From NCBI RefSeq assembly GCF_001482365.1, contig NZ_CP013254.1:124001-188000 (forward strand): a stretch of DNA of 64,000 bases, written 5' to 3'. Below the pieces are notes generated by a model, which saw only the letters and a list, made by a program, of their open reading frames with translations, ran no database searches and was not told the DNA's origin. The DNA is from Kocuria flava (GTDB lineage: Bacteria > Actinomycetota > Actinomycetes > Actinomycetales > Micrococcaceae). Shown in pieces: positions 42,081 through 50,461 of the stretch (positions are counted from its first letter, which is position 1; each line of letters starts with the position of its first letter). Both the position numbers and the translations under genes were made by a program.

Positions 42081-42917
42081 ATGAGCACTTCGCTGCTGTC
42101 CCGCGCCGGAGCCCCGGCGCCCGCCGCCACCGCGGGCCCCGCCGTCCCGGTCGCCTTCGAGCACGTCGGGAAGGCCTTCGGCACCGGCGCCGCCGCCCAG
42201 CACGTGCTCCACGACGTCGACTTCACGGCCCGCGCCGGCGAGGTCGTCGCGGTCCTCGGCCCCTCCGGCTGCGGCAAGTCCACGCTGCTGCGCGCCGCCG
42301 CGGGCCTCGACACCGCCACCGCCGGGCGCGTGCTCATCGACGGCACGCCCGTGGCCGGGACCGACCCGCGGTGCGCGGTCGCGTTCCAGGAGCCGCGGCT
42401 GCTGCCGTGGCGCTCCGTGCGCGAGAACGTCCGGCTGGGCCTGCCCCGCGGGCTGCCCCGGGACGAGGGCGACGCGGTCGTCGACGACCTGATCGGCCTG
42501 GTGGGTCTCTCCGCCCACGCCGGCCACCGGCCCCGGGAGATCTCCGGGGGCATGGCCCAGCGCGCCTCCCTGGCCCGGGCCCTGGCCCGCACCCCGGGCG
42601 TGCTGCTGCTCGACGAGCCCTTCGGCGCGCTCGACGCCCTCACCCGGCTGCGGATGCAGGACCTGCTGCTGACGGTCCACGCCGCCCGCCCCACCACCGT
42701 CCTGCTCGTCACCCACGACGTCGACGAGGCCCTGCAGCTCGCCGACCGCGTGCTGGTGCTCGGCCGCACCGGCCCGGCCGCCCCGGCCGGGGTGCGCACC
42801 GTCCTCGAGGTCCCCGGCGAGCGCCCCCGCGACCGCGGCTCCGAGGTCCTCGCCGAGCTGCGCGTCCGGCTGCTCGGCGACCTGGGCGTCGACGCCCACT
42901 CCGCGCCCGGCCGCTGA
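42081..42917 (+). CDS. ssuB: ABC transporter ATP-binding protein, sulfonate/nitrate/taurine type
   Basis: A 278-residue ATPase that powers import. Walker A is GPSGCGKSTLLRAAAG, the signature is ISGGMAQRASLARALA, Walker B is VLLLDEPFGALDAL, and the switch histidine is in LLVTHDVDEALQLADR. The Q-loop reads FQEPRLLPWRSVRENV, the form typical of SsuB/TauB. It is first in an operon with the binding protein and permease, directly behind a SAM-I riboswitch, so import of an organosulfur compound is likely. The ssuB name rests on family and context; the exact substrate is unknown. Confidence 0.88.
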   Translation: MSTSLLSRAGAPAPAATAGPAVPVAFEHVGKAFGTGAAAQHVLHDVDFTARAGEVVAVLGPSGCGKSTLLRAAAGLDTATAGRVLIDGTPVAGTDPRCAVAFQEPRLLPWRSVRENVRLGLPRGLPRDEGDAVVDDLIGLVGLSAHAGHRPREISGGMAQRASLARALARTPGVLLLDEPFGALDALTRLRMQDLLLTVHAARPTTVLLVTHDVDEALQLADRVLVLGRTGPAAPAGVRTVLEVPGERPRDRGSEVLAELRVRLLGDLGVDAHSAPGR

Positions 42918-43024
42918 GCCCGCCCGCACCCCGTTCCGCCCCGCACTCCCGTTCCCGCGCCGGGCGCGGACGGGCGCCGCCGCGCCCGCTCCGTGCCCGC
43001 CCGCACCGCACGAAAGGTCCTCCC

Positions 43025-44071
43025 ATGCCCCAGCGCCCCGCCCTGAAGCTGCCCGCCCTCGCCGCGGTCCTGGCCCTCGGCCTCACCGGCTGCATGGCCG
43101 GTGAGGGCTCCGGCGAGCCGGCCGCCCAGGCCGCCGGCGAGGACACCGTCGTCGTCGACTGGGCCACCTACAACCCGCTGTCCGTGGTGGTCAAGGAGAA
43201 GGGCTGGCTCGAGGCCGCACTCGCCGAGGACGGCACGGAGGTCGAGTGGGTGCAGTCTGCCGGGTCCAACAAGGCCAACGAGGCGCTGCGCGCGGGCGCG
43301 GTCGACGTCGGCTCCACCGCCGGCTCCGCCGCCCTGCTGGCCCGCAGCAACGGCTCGCCCATCAAGGTCGTCGACCTCTACTCCCAGCCCGAGTGGTCCG
43401 CGCTGGTCACGACCCCGGGAACGGGCGTGGACGACGTCGCGGACCTCGCGGGCCGCACCGTGGCCGCGACCAAGGGCACCGACCCGTACTTCTTCCTCCT
43501 CCAGGCGCTGGAGGGGGCCGGGGTGGACCCGGCCGAGGTGACCGTCCAGAACCTCCAGCACGCCGACGGCCGGGCCGCCCTCGAGAACGGGCAGGTCGAC
43601 GCGTGGGCGGGACTGGACCCGATCATGGCCGCGGCGGAGCAGGACGGCGCGCAGCTGTTCCACCGCGACGTCGACCTCAACACCTACGGCTTCCTCAACG
43701 CCCGCGAGGACTTCCTCGAGGAGCAGCCCGAGACCGCGCAGACCGTGGTGGACGTCTACGCCTACGCCCGCGACTGGGCGCTGGCCCACCCCGAGGAGAC
43801 GGCGCGGCTGCTCGCCGACGCCGCCGGCATCGAGCTGCCCGTGGCCGAGACGGTCCTCGGGCGCACCTCCCTGGACATCGACCACGTCCCCGGCGAGCAG
43901 CAGCTGGCCGTGCTGGAGCGGGTCGGGCCGATCTTCGTGGCCTCCGACGACGTGGCCGACCAGGCGAGCATCGACGAGGCGCTGGCCTCGATCGTGGAGC
44001 CCTCCCTCGCCGAGGACGCCGACGCCTCCCGCGTGGCCGGGGCGATCGAGGCCGCGGAGCAGCAGCGGTGA
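43025..44071 (+). CDS. ssuA: ABC transporter substrate-binding lipoprotein, sulfonate type
   Basis: A 348-residue secreted lipoprotein with signal peptide LPALAAVLALGLTGC and the lipid-anchored cysteine at residue 23. The mature part is an SsuA/NrtA-type periplasmic-binding fold: VDWATYNPLSVVVKEKGWLE, RAGAVDVGSTAGSAALLA and RTVAATKGTDPYFFLLQALE. An AAAGG site precedes the ATG. Its stop overlaps the permease start (GTGA). The ligand is probably an alkanesulfonate or related sulfur source, by family and riboswitch context. Confidence 0.85.
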   Translation: MPQRPALKLPALAAVLALGLTGCMAGEGSGEPAAQAAGEDTVVVDWATYNPLSVVVKEKGWLEAALAEDGTEVEWVQSAGSNKANEALRAGAVDVGSTAGSAALLARSNGSPIKVVDLYSQPEWSALVTTPGTGVDDVADLAGRTVAATKGTDPYFFLLQALEGAGVDPAEVTVQNLQHADGRAALENGQVDAWAGLDPIMAAAEQDGAQLFHRDVDLNTYGFLNAREDFLEEQPETAQTVVDVYAYARDWALAHPEETARLLADAAGIELPVAETVLGRTSLDIDHVPGEQQLAVLERVGPIFVASDDVADQASIDEALASIVEPSLAEDADASRVAGAIEAAEQQR

Positions 44072-44901
44072 GCCGCGACCTCGCCGCCCCGCAGGGGCCC
44101 TCCCCCACGGCCGACGACGACGCCCCCGCGGCCCCCGCCGCGGCGCGGACCCGTCCGCTGCTGCGGGCCGGGCTGGGGCTGGTGCTGCCGGCGGCGCTGC
44201 TGGTGCTGTGGCACGTGCTGTCCACCGCCGGGGTGTTCAGCCCCGTGCAGCTGCCCCCGCCCCTGGCCGTGCTCGAGGCCGGGGCGGCGCTGCTGGCGAG
44301 CGGCGACCTGTGGACCCACGTGGGCATCTCGACCCAGCGCGTGCTCCTGGGCTTCCTCATCGGCGCCGGGCTCGGCCTGGCCGCGGGCTCGTTCATCGGC
44401 CTCTCCCGGTGGGGCGCCGTCCTGGTCGGCCCGACCGTCGGGGCCTTCCGCGCCGTGCCGTCCCTGGCCTGGGTGCCGCTGCTGCTGCTGTGGATCGGAC
44501 TCGGCGAGGACTCGAAGGTCGTGCTCGTGGCCATCGGCGCGTTCTTCCCCGTGTACACGACGGTCGCGGCGGCGCTGCGCCACGTGGACCGCACCCTGGT
44601 CGAGGCCGCCCGCGCGTTCGGCCTGCACGGGCTGCGGCTGCTGACCACCGTGCAGCTGCCGGCGGTGCTGCCCTCGGTCGTCTCGGGCCTGCGCCTGGCC
44701 CTGGCCCAGGCGTGGCTGTTCCTCGTGGCCGCCGAGCTGCTGGGGGCGTCCATGGGCCTGGGCTTCCTGCTCACCGACTCCCAGAACAACGGCCGCACCG
44801 ACCGGCTGCTGCTGGCCATCGTGCTGCTCGCCGTGCTCGGCAAGGCCTCGGACGCGCTGCTGGGCGTGTTCGAGCGCTGGGCCGGCCGGCGCTGGACGTG
44901 A
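44068..44901 (+). CDS. ssuC: ABC transporter permease, sulfonate type
   Basis: A 277-residue BPD-type inner-membrane permease with about six helices. The EAA-loop region reads LVEAARAFGLHGLRLLTTVQ followed by LPAVLPSVVSGLRLALAQ, and the typical VGAFRAVPSLAWVPLLLLWI helix is present. The GTG start overlaps the binding-protein stop. It completes a three-gene importer whose gene order is ATPase, binding protein, permease. Confidence 0.88.
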   Translation: MSRDLAAPQGPSPTADDDAPAAPAAARTRPLLRAGLGLVLPAALLVLWHVLSTAGVFSPVQLPPPLAVLEAGAALLASGDLWTHVGISTQRVLLGFLIGAGLGLAAGSFIGLSRWGAVLVGPTVGAFRAVPSLAWVPLLLLWIGLGEDSKVVLVAIGAFFPVYTTVAAALRHVDRTLVEAARAFGLHGLRLLTTVQLPAVLPSVVSGLRLALAQAWLFLVAAELLGASMGLGFLLTDSQNNGRTDRLLLAIVLLAVLGKASDALLGVFERWAGRRWT

Positions 44902-44972
44902 GGACACGTCCCGGACATCCGCACCTGCGAGGGTGGGAACTCCCCCGCACGACCGACGAAGGACCGCACACC

Positions 44973-47099
44973 GTGAGCTTCAGCTGGAGCGACCCGCACG
45001 CCCCCACCCCCAACCCCGCGCTCGTCTCGGACGAGGCCCGGGTCGCCTTCTGGGAGACCCAGGCCTCCCGCCTGGACTGGGCCGAGCCCTGGCGCACCGC
45101 GCACCGCTTCGAGCGGCCGCGGCGGATCGGCGAGGACGAGGACGGCAGCCCGACGTGGTCGGTGCCCGAGATCGCCTGGTTCGAGGGCGGGAAGCTCAAC
45201 GTGGCCCACAACTGCGTGGACCGCCACGTCGAGGCCGGCCGCGGCGCCCACGTGGCCCTGTACTTCGAGGGCGAGCCCGGCGACCGCCTCGTCTACACCT
45301 ACGCCGACCTGCAGCGGGAGGTCGCCCGGGCCGCCCACGCCCTCACCGCCCTGGGGGTGGAGCAGGGCGACCGCGTGGTGATCTACCTGCCCGTGATCCC
45401 CGAGACCGTGATCATCACCCTGGCCTGCGCCCGGATCGGCGCCGTGCACTCGCTGGTCTTCGGCGGCTTCTCCGCCGAGGCCCTGCGCTTCCGGGTGGAG
45501 GACACCGGGGCGAAGGTCCTGGTCACCACGGACGGCCAGCACCGGCGCGGGGCCGTGGTGCCGGTCAAGGCCGTCGCCGACGAGGCCTGCAGCGGCGAGA
45601 ACGCGATCGAGCACGTCGTCGTCGTCCGCCGCACCTCCCGGCCCGGCCGCGCGGACCTGCCGCGGGGCACCCGCGGGGTGCGCTCCAAGGAGGAGGACGC
45701 CGTCCCGTGGACGCCCGGGCGGGACGTGTGGTGGCACCAGCTGATCGCCGACCGGCCGGAGGTCCACGAGGCGCAGGCCTTCGACGCCGAGACGCCGCTG
45801 TTCATCATCTACACCTCCGGGACCACGGGGAAGCCCAAGGGCCTGGTGCACACGATGGGCGGCTACCTCGTGCAGGCCGCCTACACCCACGCGCTGCTGT
45901 TCGACCTGCTGCCCGACGTCGAGGACGAGGACGGCGTGCCGCGCCCGGACGAGCTCTCCGCGGTCAACGACCCCGCGAAGGTGGACGCGACCGTCCACTG
46001 GTGCACCGCCGACCTCGCGTGGGTCACCGCGCACACCTACGAGATCTACGGCCCGCTGGTCAACGGCGTCACCGAGGTGATCTACGAGGGCACCCCGAAC
46101 ACCCCGCACTGGGGCCGGCACTTCGAGGTCATCGAGCGCTACGGCGTGACCGCCTACTACACGGCCCCCACGCTGATCCGTTCCCTCATGGGCGCGTTCC
46201 CCAAGGGCGTGCCCCCGCTGTACAACCTGAACTCGATCCGGCTGCTGGGCTCGGTGGGCGAGTCGATCAACCCGGAGGCCTGGCGCTGGCTGCGGGCCCA
46301 GGTGGGACGGGACGAGGTTCCGTTCGTGGACACGTGGTGGCAGTCCGAGACCGGCGCCACCGTGATGTCCCCCCGCCCGCACGACCCGCAGTTCGCCCCG
46401 CCCGGCACCTTCCCCCCCGGCACCCCGCGCACCGCGCCCAAGCCGGGCTGCGCCACCCGGGCGGTCCCGGGGATCTCCACGCGCGTGGTCGACGAGGACG
46501 GGGCCCCCGTGCCCCCCGGGGTGCAGGGCTTCGTGGTGGTCGACGCGATCGGCCCCTCGATGGCGCGCACCGTGTGGGGCGACCCGCAGCGCTACCTCTC
46601 CTCCTACTGGCAGGCCTACGCCGAGCAGGGCTGGTTCCTCGCCGGGGACGGCGCCCGCTGCGACGAGGAGGGGGACATCTACATCCTGGGCCGGGTCGAC
46701 GACGTCATCAACGTCTCCGGGCACCGGCTGTCCACGATCGAGATCGAGTCGGCGCTGGTCACCCACCCGTGGGTGGTCGAGGCCGGGGCGGCGCCGGTGC
46801 GCGACGAGCTGACCGGCCACGCCGTGCTCGCCTTCGTCGTGCCCACCCGGGAGGGGGCGCAGGCCCCGGCCGAGGAGCTGACCCGGGTCCTGCGGGAGCA
46901 CGTGGCCCGGGAGATCGGCCCGATCGCCAAGCCCAGGGCGGTCGTGGCGGTCCCCGACCTGCCCAAGACCCGCTCCGGGAAGATCACCCGCCGCCTGCTC
47001 GCCCAGCTGTGGGACGGGCAGGAGCTGGGCGACCGCTCCTCCCTCCAGAACGAGGAGGCCCTCGAGCACATCGCGGGGATCCTCGCCGCCCGGCCCTAG
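44973..47099 (+). CDS. acs: AMP-forming acyl-CoA synthetase, acetyl-CoA synthetase type
   Basis: Activates acetate (or a related short acid) to its CoA thioester through an acyl-AMP. The 708-residue protein has the AMP-binding motif YTSGTTGKPKGLVH, the adenylate region VDTWWQSETGATVMSP, the hinge ILGRVDDVINVSGHRLSTIE and the C-terminal catalytic lysine in LPKTRSGKITRR, the residue acetylated in Acs regulation. The GTG at 44973 has a GAAGGA site. At 708 residues it is somewhat longer than E. coli Acs, with insertions near residues 295-320. Propionate as substrate is not excluded. It follows the ssu operon by 72 bases. Confidence 0.9.
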   Translation: MSFSWSDPHAPTPNPALVSDEARVAFWETQASRLDWAEPWRTAHRFERPRRIGEDEDGSPTWSVPEIAWFEGGKLNVAHNCVDRHVEAGRGAHVALYFEGEPGDRLVYTYADLQREVARAAHALTALGVEQGDRVVIYLPVIPETVIITLACARIGAVHSLVFGGFSAEALRFRVEDTGAKVLVTTDGQHRRGAVVPVKAVADEACSGENAIEHVVVVRRTSRPGRADLPRGTRGVRSKEEDAVPWTPGRDVWWHQLIADRPEVHEAQAFDAETPLFIIYTSGTTGKPKGLVHTMGGYLVQAAYTHALLFDLLPDVEDEDGVPRPDELSAVNDPAKVDATVHWCTADLAWVTAHTYEIYGPLVNGVTEVIYEGTPNTPHWGRHFEVIERYGVTAYYTAPTLIRSLMGAFPKGVPPLYNLNSIRLLGSVGESINPEAWRWLRAQVGRDEVPFVDTWWQSETGATVMSPRPHDPQFAPPGTFPPGTPRTAPKPGCATRAVPGISTRVVDEDGAPVPPGVQGFVVVDAIGPSMARTVWGDPQRYLSSYWQAYAEQGWFLAGDGARCDEEGDIYILGRVDDVINVSGHRLSTIEIESALVTHPWVVEAGAAPVRDELTGHAVLAFVVPTREGAQAPAEELTRVLREHVAREIGPIAKPRAVVAVPDLPKTRSGKITRRLLAQLWDGQELGDRSSLQNEEALEHIAGILAARP

Positions 47100-47143
47100 C
47101 CCGCACCCGCACCGCCCCACCCCGGACGCCGAGGGGCGGCGTT

Positions 47144-47172
47144 CGGCGGCTCCGCGCACCCCGGAGCCGCCG
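47144..47172 (+). terminator. Stem-loop after acs
   Basis: A 10-bp perfect stem (47144-47153 with 47163-47172) with a 9-base loop, about 45 bases after the stop. Confidence 0.5.
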
Positions 47173-47248
47173 ATAGCCGCTCCTCGGCGCCGGGGGAAGC
47201 GGATGTGACCCCACATTGAGACGTGTGACGTCCTTCCGGGGCGGCTCC

Positions 47249-47254
47249 TAGGAT
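47249..47254 (+). promoter_or_regulatory. -10 box of a leaderless promoter (sdhC)
   Basis: TAGGAT ends 7 bases before the GTG at 47262. A GTGACG -35-like box lies about 18 bases upstream of it, and an ATGTG-ACCC-CACAT dyad lies at about 47203-47216. Confidence 0.4.
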
Positions 47255-47261
47255 GAATGCC

Positions 47262-48068
47262 GTGACCGACTCCCCCGCCCCCGCGACCGACCGCGCCCGC
47301 CCGCCGGCGCCGCCGGCCGCCCCCGCGCGCCCGCGGCTGCCGGAGCTGCCCGCGCTGCGCGCGCTGCCCGGCCTGTCCGCGGTGCCGACCCCCGACGTGA
47401 AGCTGGCGATGGCCGGCTCCGGTGCCGTGTTCTCCGGCTACGTGCTGGTCCACATGCTCGGGAACCTGAAGGTCTACCAGGGCCCGGAGAAGTTCGACGC
47501 CTACGCCGAGCTGCTGCGCACCGCCGGGGCCCCCGTGCTGCCGCGCGGGACCCTGCTGTGGGGGGCCCGCGCGGTCCTGACCGCGAGCCTGCTCGCCCAC
47601 GCCGGCGGGGCCGCCGTCCTCACGGTCCGGGCCCGGCGGGCCAACGGGACGCTGCTGCCCCGCCGGGGCCGCCGCCCCCGGGGCCGCCGCCGCTCCCCGT
47701 GGGCGGTCGCCAAGCGCTCGATGCGCAGCACCGGCGGGGTGCTCGGGCTGTTCACGCTCTTCCACGTCCTGGACCTCACCCTCGGCGCCCGCCCCGCGGC
47801 CTCGCGGGACTTCGCCCCCGGCAGCGCCCACGCCAACCTGGTCGCGAGCCTGTCCCGCCCCCCGGTGGCCGCCGCCTACGCCCTGGCCATGGCCGCGCTC
47901 GCCGCCCACCTCGTCCACGGCATCCCCGAGATCGCCCACGACACCGGCCTGGCCGGCACGCCCGCCGCCCAGCGGCGGCTGCGGATCGCGGCCGCCGCCC
48001 TCGGCGCGGCGGTCGCCGCCGGCAACACGACGATCCCGGTGGCCGTGCTGACCGGCCGGGTCCGCTGA
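47262..48068 (+). CDS. sdhC: Succinate dehydrogenase / fumarate reductase cytochrome b subunit (b558 type)
   Basis: The membrane anchor of complex II, which carries heme and the quinone site. The 268-residue protein has the b558-family signature SGYVLVHMLGNLKVYQGPEK, then YAELLRTAGAPVLPRGTLLW, RSTGGVLGLFTLFHVLDLTL and a histidine-rich AALAAHLVHGIPEIAH helix. The first 40 residues are proline- and alanine-rich. GTG 47262 is favoured by the leaderless promoter; an ATG at 47253 overlaps the -10 box. Normally sdhA, about 1.9 kb, lies between this gene and sdhB; here only 52 bases separate them. Confidence 0.88.
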   Translation: MTDSPAPATDRARPPAPPAAPARPRLPELPALRALPGLSAVPTPDVKLAMAGSGAVFSGYVLVHMLGNLKVYQGPEKFDAYAELLRTAGAPVLPRGTLLWGARAVLTASLLAHAGGAAVLTVRARRANGTLLPRRGRRPRGRRRSPWAVAKRSMRSTGGVLGLFTLFHVLDLTLGARPAASRDFAPGSAHANLVASLSRPPVAAAYALAMAALAAHLVHGIPEIAHDTGLAGTPAAQRRLRIAAAALGAAVAAGNTTIPVAVLTGRVR

Positions 48069-48120
48069 CCCGCCCCGGGACGCCCCGAACCACGCTGCGA
48101 GACGACAAGGACCTGACCGC

Positions 48121-48837
48121 GTGAGCACCTTCTGCCTGACCGTCGACGTCTGGCGCCAGCCCGCCCCCGACGCCCCCGGAGCGTTCGAGACCCACGAGGT
48201 CCCCGACGCCCGCCCCGAGATGACCGTCCTCGAGCTGCTGGACCGGGTCAACGCCCTCCGGGAGGCCGGGGGCCTGGACCCGGTCGCCTTCGACGACGGC
48301 TGCCGGGAGGGGGTCTGCGGCAAGTGCGGGGTCACCGTCGACGGCGTGGCCCACGGGCCCGAGCGCAACGCCGCCAGCTGCATGCAGCACCTGGGCGCCT
48401 ACCGGGACGGGGACCGGGTGCGGATCGAGCCCCTGCGCGCCGCGTCCCTGCCGGTGAAGCAGGACCTGTCCGTGGACAAGAAGGCCCTGCGCCGGGTGGC
48501 CAAGGCCGCGAAGTTCCCGGTGGCCATGAAGGCCCTCGCCAACGGCGGGTGCATCAGCTGCGGGGCCTGCATCTCCTCGTGCCCCAACGGCTCCGGGCAG
48601 CTGTTCGTGGGCACGATGCTCAAGGAGCTGCCGCCGCTGGCCCGCACCGAGGACGAGCGGCGCGAGCGCTCCGCGAAGGTGCTGGCCGCCGCCGAGGAGG
48701 AGTTCGGCCCGTGCTCGCTGCTGGGCGACTGCGTCGAGGTCTGCCCGGCGGGGCTGCCGGTCGAGAACCTCTCCGCGGTGGCCCGGGAGAACCTGCGCGC
48801 GCGCTTCGGGCGCCGGGACGCCCCGGCCGGGGACTGA
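48121..48837 (+). CDS. sdhB: Succinate dehydrogenase / fumarate reductase iron-sulfur subunit
   Basis: The electron-transfer subunit of complex II. The 238-residue protein has the [2Fe-2S] motif CREGVCGKCGVTVDG, and the two cysteine clusters CISCGACISSCPNG and CSLLGDCVEVCPAG that hold the [4Fe-4S] and [3Fe-4S] centres. The start GTG at 48121 has an AAGGA site. It is directly behind sdhC with no flavoprotein gene between or after them, so the complex cannot be complete from this locus. Confidence 0.92.
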   Translation: MSTFCLTVDVWRQPAPDAPGAFETHEVPDARPEMTVLELLDRVNALREAGGLDPVAFDDGCREGVCGKCGVTVDGVAHGPERNAASCMQHLGAYRDGDRVRIEPLRAASLPVKQDLSVDKKALRRVAKAAKFPVAMKALANGGCISCGACISSCPNGSGQLFVGTMLKELPPLARTEDERRERSAKVLAAAEEEFGPCSLLGDCVEVCPAGLPVENLSAVARENLRARFGRRDAPAGD

Positions 48838-48873
48838 ACGGCCGCCGCGCCGGTCACCGCACGACATCCCCGG

Positions 48874-48903
48874 TTGGCGCCGGACGCCCCGGACGACGAC
48901 AAT
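48874..48903 (+). promoter_or_regulatory. Promoter of the metY transcript
   Basis: TTGGCG (48874-48879), an 18-base spacer and GACAAT (48898-48903); the start point falls just before the riboswitch. Confidence 0.5.
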
Positions 48904-48912
48904 GGGGAGCAG

Positions 48913-49005
48913 CCATCCCGAGCGGCCGAGAGACCTGGATCGACGACGCCGCAGCAACCGAGGCCGACGTCGCAGGCCCCACGGTGCTACCGCCAGGACC
49001 GATGG
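48913..49005 (+). ncRNA. SAM-I (S-box) riboswitch upstream of metY
   Basis: The S-box core is clear: AGCGGCCGAGAGACCTGGATC (in 48921-48941), GCAGCAACCG (48951-48960), GGTGCTACCGCCAGGACC (48983-49000). P1 is CCATC (48913-48917) with GATGG (49001-49005). It is closely similar to the element at 41983-42072. Eighty-five bases separate it from metY, leaving room for an expression platform. Confidence 0.9.
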
Positions 49006-49015
49006 AGCAGCGCGC

Positions 49016-49080
49016 TCCCGGCCCCCGCCGGGATCCTCCTCCGCCCCGGGACCGACCAGCGGCACGACTCGCACGAGGAG
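49016..49080 (+). promoter_or_regulatory. Putative expression platform of the metY riboswitch
   Basis: A short hairpin TCCCGG/CCGGGA (within 49016-49033) is followed by CTCCTC (49036-49041), which is complementary to the metY ribosome binding site GAGGAG (49075-49080). Switching by ribosome-binding-site sequestration is plausible; folding was not computed. Confidence 0.4.
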
Positions 49081-49090
49081 CACCCTCCCC

Positions 49091-50461
49091 ATGGCCGACC
49101 ACCAGTTCGGGTTCCGCACCCGCGCCCTGCACGCCGGGGGCACCCCCGACGCCGAGCACGGCGCCCGGGCGGTCCCGATCTACCAGTCCAGTTCGTTCGT
49201 CTTCAAGGACGCCGACGACGCCGCGAACCTGTTCGCGCTGCAGAAGTACGGCAACATCTACTCGCGCATCGGCAACCCGACCGTCGCGGCCTTCGAGGAG
49301 CGCATCGCCTCCCTCGAGGGCGGGATCGGCGCCGTGGCCACCGCCTCCGGCATGGCCGCCGAGTTCCTCACCTTCGCGGCGCTCGCCCAGGCCGGGGACC
49401 ACCTCGTGGCCTCCGCCCAGCTCTACGGCGGCACCGTCACCCAGCTCGACGTCACCCTGCGCCGCTTCGGCGTGGAGACGACCTTCGTGCCCGGCACCGA
49501 CCCGGAGGACTACCGGGCCGCGCTGCGCCCGAACACCAAGGCCGTCTACACCGAGATCGTGGCCAACCCCTCCGGGGAGATCGCCGACCTCGAGGGCCTC
49601 GCCGCGGTCGCCCACGACGCCGGCGTGCCCCTGGTCGTCGACGCGACCCTCACCCCGCCCTACCTGATCCGGCCGCTGGAGCACGGTGCGGACATCGTCA
49701 TCCACTCCGCCACGAAGTTCCTGGGCGGCCACGGCACCACGCTGGGCGGCGTCGTCGTCGAGTCGGGGCGATTCGACTGGGGCAACGGGAACTTCCCGTC
49801 CATGACGGAGCCCGTGGCCTCCTACAACGGCGTGTCCTGGTGGGGGAACTTCGGCGAGTACGGCTTCCTCACGAAGCTGCGCTCGGAGCAGCTGCGGGAC
49901 ATCGGCCCGGCCCTGTCCCCGCAGTCCGCGTGGAACCTGCTGCAGGGCGTCGAGACGCTGCCCCAGCGCATGGACGCCCACCTGGCCAACGCGAAGGTTG
50001 TGGCCCGCTGGCTCGACGAGGACCCCCGCATCGCCTACGTCAACTACGCGGGCCTGCCGGGCCACCCCCACCACGAGCGGGCGCAGCAGTACCTGCCGCT
50101 GGGCGTGGGCTCCGTGTTCTCCTTCGGCGTGGTCTCCACCGAGCAGCTGAGCGGGCGGCAGGTCGGCGCGCGGTTCATCGAGGCCCTGCAGCTGGCCAGC
50201 CACCTGGCGAACATCGGCGACGCCCGCACCCTGATCCTGCACCCGGGCTCGACCACCCACCAGCAGCTCACCGCCGAGCAGCTGCTGCAGGGCGGCGTGG
50301 GCGAGGACCTGATCCGCATCTCCGTGGGCATCGAGGACGTCGAGGACATCCTGTGGGACCTCGACCAGGCGCTCACCGCCGCGACCGGGCTGACCCGCGA
50401 GGACCCCGCCCCCGCCCCCGCCGCCGATCCGGCGCCCGCCCCCGAAGGAGCACTCCGATGA
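49091..50461 (+). CDS. metY: O-acetylhomoserine aminocarboxypropyltransferase (sulfhydrylase)
   Basis: Makes homocysteine directly from O-acetylhomoserine and sulfide with pyridoxal phosphate. The 456-residue protein is of the Cys/Met-metabolism PLP family: the PLP lysine is in IHSATKFLGGHGTTLGG, and YSRIGNPTVAAFEERIASLE and VYTEIVANPSGEIADLE are typical. The large insertion GRFDWGNGNFPSM is characteristic of MetY. The C-terminal 25 residues are an alanine/proline tail. A SAM-I riboswitch precedes it and a CoA-binding protein gene overlaps its stop. metX, a common neighbour, is absent here. Confidence 0.95.
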   Translation: MADHQFGFRTRALHAGGTPDAEHGARAVPIYQSSSFVFKDADDAANLFALQKYGNIYSRIGNPTVAAFEERIASLEGGIGAVATASGMAAEFLTFAALAQAGDHLVASAQLYGGTVTQLDVTLRRFGVETTFVPGTDPEDYRAALRPNTKAVYTEIVANPSGEIADLEGLAAVAHDAGVPLVVDATLTPPYLIRPLEHGADIVIHSATKFLGGHGTTLGGVVVESGRFDWGNGNFPSMTEPVASYNGVSWWGNFGEYGFLTKLRSEQLRDIGPALSPQSAWNLLQGVETLPQRMDAHLANAKVVARWLDEDPRIAYVNYAGLPGHPHHERAQQYLPLGVGSVFSFGVVSTEQLSGRQVGARFIEALQLASHLANIGDARTLILHPGSTTHQQLTAEQLLQGGVGEDLIRISVGIEDVEDILWDLDQALTAATGLTREDPAPAPAADPAPAPEGALR

